Shown: piece after piece, positions 61,283 through 64,000 of the stretch
Layout of the letters: each line of letters begins with the position of its first letter
Position numbering within the stretch: position 1 is the stretch's first letter
Origin: Candidatus Peregrinibacteria bacterium Greene0416_19
Lineage (GTDB): Bacteria > Patescibacteriota > Gracilibacteria > Peribacterales > Peribacteraceae
DNA: 64,000 bases
Assembly: GCA_007375735.1 (NCBI GenBank)
Contig: VMEW01000003.1
Location: 1 to 64,000, forward strand
Direction: 5' to 3'
Made by a program: the position numbers and the translations under genes
The notes under the pieces: generated by a model
Database searches by the model: none
The model's input: the letters and a program-made list of their open reading frames with translations, nothing else
Told to the model about the DNA's origin: nothing

Positions 61283-62713
61283 ATGCCCAAGACACCTGCA
61301 ACTGCGAAGTTTCAGCTCGGCGTCATCGGCCTTGGCACGATGGGAGCCAATCTTGCGAGAAACGCTGCCCGCAACGGGGCGAGAGTGGCGGTGTGTAATC
61401 GTTCGCCGGAGAAGACGGATGCATTTATGCAATCACACGGCACCGAAGGAAAATTTGTTGCTTGTGCATCATTGAAAGATCTGCGGAAGGCGCTCAAGGT
61501 CCCGCGTGCCATCCTGCTGATGGTGAAGGCCGGTGAGGCGGTGGACATTGTCATCCAGGAGCTCCTGCCTCTCCTCGATCAGGGTGATATTCTGATCGAC
61601 GGTGGTAACAGCCATTTTCGCGACACGGAGCGTCGCCAGCGCGAGTTGAGAGAAAAAGGGATCCGGTTCGTTGGCATGGGCGTGAGCGGTGGGGAAGAAG
61701 GGGCGCTCAACGGCCCCAGCATGATGCCTGGCGGAGATCAGGATGCATTCGCACATGTGGAAATACTCCTCAAGCGGATGGCGGCCGACGATGGGGCGGG
61801 CGGGCGCTGCGTTACTTATCTCGGTTCCGGCAGTTCCGGGCACTTCGTGAAAATGGTCCACAATGGCATCGAGTACGGTGTCATGCAGCTGATTGCCGAA
61901 TGTTACCAGCTGCTGAAGGAGGTCGGCGGTTCAACGAATGACGAAATGTCGCAGATGTTCGCGCAGTGGAATGAAGGCGATCTCCAGTCATTTCTGCTCC
62001 TCATCACTGCGCAGATTCTGCAGAAGAAGGATCCGGATACCGGGGAATACCTCGTCGATCTCATCAAGGATGCAGCAGGCCAGAAAGGCACCGGCAAGTG
62101 GACGACCGAGGCGGCGATGGATCTGGGTATCGGCATTCCGACGATCACCGCGGCCGTTGACGCGCGCATTCTCTCTCTTGATCCTGCCGGCCGGCGGGAA
62201 CAGAACGGGCTCTGGCCGGAAAGCCTTCCCGAGCCGTACCCGGAAACCAAGAGTATCGCCGATCTGGCCCAGAGTGCGTTCCGCCTCTCCGTCATCTGCA
62301 CATACGCCCAGGGATTTGAGCTCCTCAAGTCTGCGAGCGATGCGCACAAATGGGATCTCCCCTATGCGGAGATAGCCAGGATCTGGCGTGGCGGCTGCAT
62401 CATCCGGTCCGCACTCCTCCCGCGCTTCCAGTCCGTGTTTTCCGGAACCGAGGACGAGAGGAAATCCGCGCGGCACGCGCTCGTCGACCTCTATCGTGGC
62501 GAGTCACAGGTGGACTGGCGACACCTGATTGCGATTGCGATCGGGCGAGGCATCCCCGTCCCTGCGCTCATGAGTTCCCTCACGTATTACGACACGCTCC
62601 GCGCTCCCCGCCTTCCTCAAAACCTGATCCAGGCTCAGCGCGATTGCTTCGGGGCGCACACCTTCGAACGGACGGATCGCGAAGGGGCGTTCCATGCTGA
62701 CTGGAAGAATTGA
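61283..62713 (+). CDS. gnd: 6-phosphogluconate dehydrogenase, decarboxylating
   Basis: 476 residues, full length. Rossmann start LGVIGLGTMGANLARNAARN, DILIDGGNSHFRDTERR, GMGVSGGEEGALNGPSMMPG, HFVKMVHNGIEYGVMQLIAE, and the helical domain with GTGKWTTEAAMDLGIGIPTI. The C-terminus ends LIQAQRDCFGAHTFERTDRE with the conserved GAHTFER. It produces ribulose 5-phosphate and NADPH. The glucose-6-phosphate dehydrogenase and lactonase genes are not in the window. Confidence 0.97.
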   Translation: MPKTPATAKFQLGVIGLGTMGANLARNAARNGARVAVCNRSPEKTDAFMQSHGTEGKFVACASLKDLRKALKVPRAILLMVKAGEAVDIVIQELLPLLDQGDILIDGGNSHFRDTERRQRELREKGIRFVGMGVSGGEEGALNGPSMMPGGDQDAFAHVEILLKRMAADDGAGGRCVTYLGSGSSGHFVKMVHNGIEYGVMQLIAECYQLLKEVGGSTNDEMSQMFAQWNEGDLQSFLLLITAQILQKKDPDTGEYLVDLIKDAAGQKGTGKWTTEAAMDLGIGIPTITAAVDARILSLDPAGRREQNGLWPESLPEPYPETKSIADLAQSAFRLSVICTYAQGFELLKSASDAHKWDLPYAEIARIWRGGCIIRSALLPRFQSVFSGTEDERKSARHALVDLYRGESQVDWRHLIAIAIGRGIPVPALMSSLTYYDTLRAPRLPQNLIQAQRDCFGAHTFERTDREGAFHADWKN

Positions 62714-62787
62714 GAATTGCGCATGGAGAATGTTGGGAGTATTCCTTGCCTGTTCCCGATTCACAATTTCTTTTCGCCATTCGTCCT

Positions 62788-63327
62788 ATGATCTTCTCCC
62801 CCCTCCCCGGCACTCCGCTCATCTCGCAGGGGTTCGGGCAGAATCCGGACCTCTACGCCCCGTACGGCATGGCAGGTCACAACGGGATCGATTTCAGCGT
62901 CCCCGAAGGGACGACCGTGTACGCGCCGCACGATGGCGTCGCGACAGTGAAGGACGAAGGAACCAGCGGGTATGGTCTCAGCGTCACGATCGAGGACAGC
63001 AAGCGCAAGAGCGTACTCGCGCACCTCTCGGCAGCGGGCGTCGCGACCGGCCAGACGGTGTACCAGGGCGATCCCATCGCGAAGAGTGGAGCATCCGGCA
63101 ACGCGACCGGCCCGCACCTTCACTGGACCTACAGGATCATGAGCGGCGGAGCGGTGCAGAACAAAGACAACGGCTACGACGGCGCGGTCGATGTCACGGA
63201 ATTCACGCGCCTCTGGCTCGATCAGGACCTCCACCACGACGCAGAGTACACCGACGATGCGAAGGCGTACCTCGCGATGACGTTCGCATCAAATCAGTAT
63301 CTGGATAATCCCAATAGGACGGCCTAG
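62788..63327 (+). CDS. M23 peptidase domain protein without signal peptide
   Basis: 179 residues from ATG 62788 (TATGATC, with the start inside a -10-like box). Zn ligands: HNGIDF (H-x3-D) and PHLHW (HxH), plus LAHLSAAGV. The C-terminus ends FASNQYLDNPNRTA. No signal peptide or TM, unlike the M23 at 444. It could be an endolysin-like or otherwise exported hydrolase. Near-perfect inverted repeats (about 19 bp, AATTGCGCAT core) lie at 62712-62731 and 63330-63348, flanking the gene. Confidence 0.85.
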   Translation: MIFSPLPGTPLISQGFGQNPDLYAPYGMAGHNGIDFSVPEGTTVYAPHDGVATVKDEGTSGYGLSVTIEDSKRKSVLAHLSAAGVATGQTVYQGDPIAKSGASGNATGPHLHWTYRIMSGGAVQNKDNGYDGAVDVTEFTRLWLDQDLHHDAEYTDDAKAYLAMTFASNQYLDNPNRTA

Positions 63328-63333
63328 CGATTC

Positions 63334-64000
63334 TCAATGCGCAATTTCAACAGTCAGCAGCGCGGCTCCCAATGCGCCAGGGTGCTCCAGCTCCCCCACT
63401 GTCAGTTCCGGCCGTGGAGTGTCGGGCAGCATCCATTTCTCGAGTTCTGTCCTGATCAACGGCAAGTGTATCTTCAGAGCGCGACCCGCACTCCCGCCAA
63501 AGATGATGACCGAAGGATCCAGGATGTAGGTCATGTTCGTGCAGAGCCATGCTACCTCCCGGAAGACTTCGGGACGGAGGAAGCTGCAGACCTCACCTTC
63601 CAGATACTCTTCCGGACGTTTCGCCTCCTCGCAGCGCTTGCCCATGGCGGTTCCGGACAGGAACTGCTCCACTTCTCCGCGTTGGTCAGCGGTCTTGTAC
63701 GGAGGTTCCCCGGGTCTGAGGAGCGCATGACCGATTTCACCCGCAATGCCGCGCGAACCACGGAACAACACGCCATCGACGACGATTCCACCGCCGACTC
63801 CGGTGCCCATCGTGACGCCGATGACGATGTCGTGCCCCCGTCCCGCACCGATGCGGGCCTCCGCGAGTGCAAAGCAGTGTGCGTCATTATCGACCTGAAC
63901 CGGCAGACCCACGCGTTCAGAAAGGAATCGTCTCACCGGAATATTCGCAGATTCTCGGATGTTCGGCGCCTTGAGTACCAGCCCGTCCTCGTGCCGCACG
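63334..64000 (-). CDS. ROK family sugar kinase/regulator, N-terminus beyond the window
   Basis: At least 222 residues. The ROK fold is clear: PVQVDNDAHCFALAEARIGA, VIGVTMGTGVGGGIVVDGVL, GIAGEIGHALLRPGE and PSVIIFGGSAGRAL. The zinc signature CxCGxxGCxE that normally follows GH in ROK kinases is absent; the place is taken by PPYKTADQRGEVEQFLSG. The catalytic Asp (VDNDAHC) is kept. Substrate unknown (possibly glucose or another hexose). The 5' part lies past 64000. Confidence 0.88.
   Translation of the reverse strand, partial: VRHEDGLVLKAPNIRESANIPVRRFLSERVGLPVQVDNDAHCFALAEARIGAGRGHDIVIGVTMGTGVGGGIVVDGVLFRGSRGIAGEIGHALLRPGEPPYKTADQRGEVEQFLSGTAMGKRCEEAKRPEEYLEGEVCSFLRPEVFREVAWLCTNMTYILDPSVIIFGGSAGRALKIHLPLIRTELEKWMLPDTPRPELTVGELEHPGALGAALLTVEIAH

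Overview
The window is a gene-dense, GC-rich (high fifties per cent by eye) bacterial chromosome segment. Gene content points to a Candidate Phyla Radiation lineage, most likely Peregrinibacteria / Peribacteria: short intergenic gaps, four S-layer-homology (SLH) proteins, a MurE-type ligase lacking the usual N-terminal domain, cohesin and dockerin genes, small conserved membrane peptides, and an otherwise sparse genome that keeps nucleotide, folate and pentose-phosphate enzymes. This assignment is inference from gene families; there is no rRNA in the window. TGA is used as a stop codon, so the UGA-glycine code of Gracilibacteria/SR1 does not apply.

Layout. 0-6 kb: ACT-domain fragment, secreted M23 peptidase, type IV pilin-like protein, then a three-gene dockerin / cohesin-FN3 / cupredoxin-like operon, divergent from holA. 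6-21.5 kb: greA, carB, an SLH protein, a TMTC-like GT-C/TPR membrane protein, tRNA-Leu(UAA), a sortase, mnmA, two small membrane proteins, prfA, purD and purF. 22-34 kb: folD, an SLH/beta-propeller protein, tmk, a large membrane protein, groEL-groES behind a CIRCE-like operator, a DUF2585 protein and aconitase. 34-44.5 kb: tRNA-Leu(CAG), a GIY-YIG protein, a receiver-like protein, a large Gly/Pro/Tyr/Gln-rich secreted protein divergent from an SLH protein, a deoxyhypusine-synthase-like gene coupled to agmatine deiminase, and an O-antigen-ligase/TPR protein. 45-55.7 kb: tRNA-Pro, LemA, a TPM-domain protein, a lipoprotein, a PKD-repeat membrane protein, tsaD and lgt (divergent), rnhB, a MurE-like ligase, riboflavin kinase and an SLH protein. 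55.8-64 kb: tRNA-Ser, transketolase, CsaA-like protein, a broken REP-associated transposase, C39-like peptidase, transaldolase, 6-phosphogluconate dehydrogenase, a second M23 peptidase and a ROK protein cut by the window edge.

How the parts fit. Much of the window builds or decorates the envelope: SLH anchors, sortase, cohesin/dockerin, PKD proteins, lipoproteins with lgt, GT-C and Wzy-type enzymes, MurE and M23 hydrolases. The rest is information processing and central metabolism (tkt, tal and gnd form a pentose-phosphate cluster).

Three genome-wide features stand out. (1) At least fifteen genes have a TANNNT-type -10 box ending 6-8 nt before the start codon, which predicts leaderless mRNAs; a few genes instead have strong Shine-Dalgarno sites. 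(2) Several families of short palindromic repeats are scattered between genes and, in frame, inside genes (carB, purD, tkt, the GT-C/TPR gene); one family abuts tRNA 3' ends in REPIN-like pairs, and a decayed RAYT-type transposase is present. (3) The adjacent cohesin and dockerin genes, with 15-bp repeats in the dockerin N-terminus and a sortase-like signal on the third protein, look like a compact surface-assembly system.
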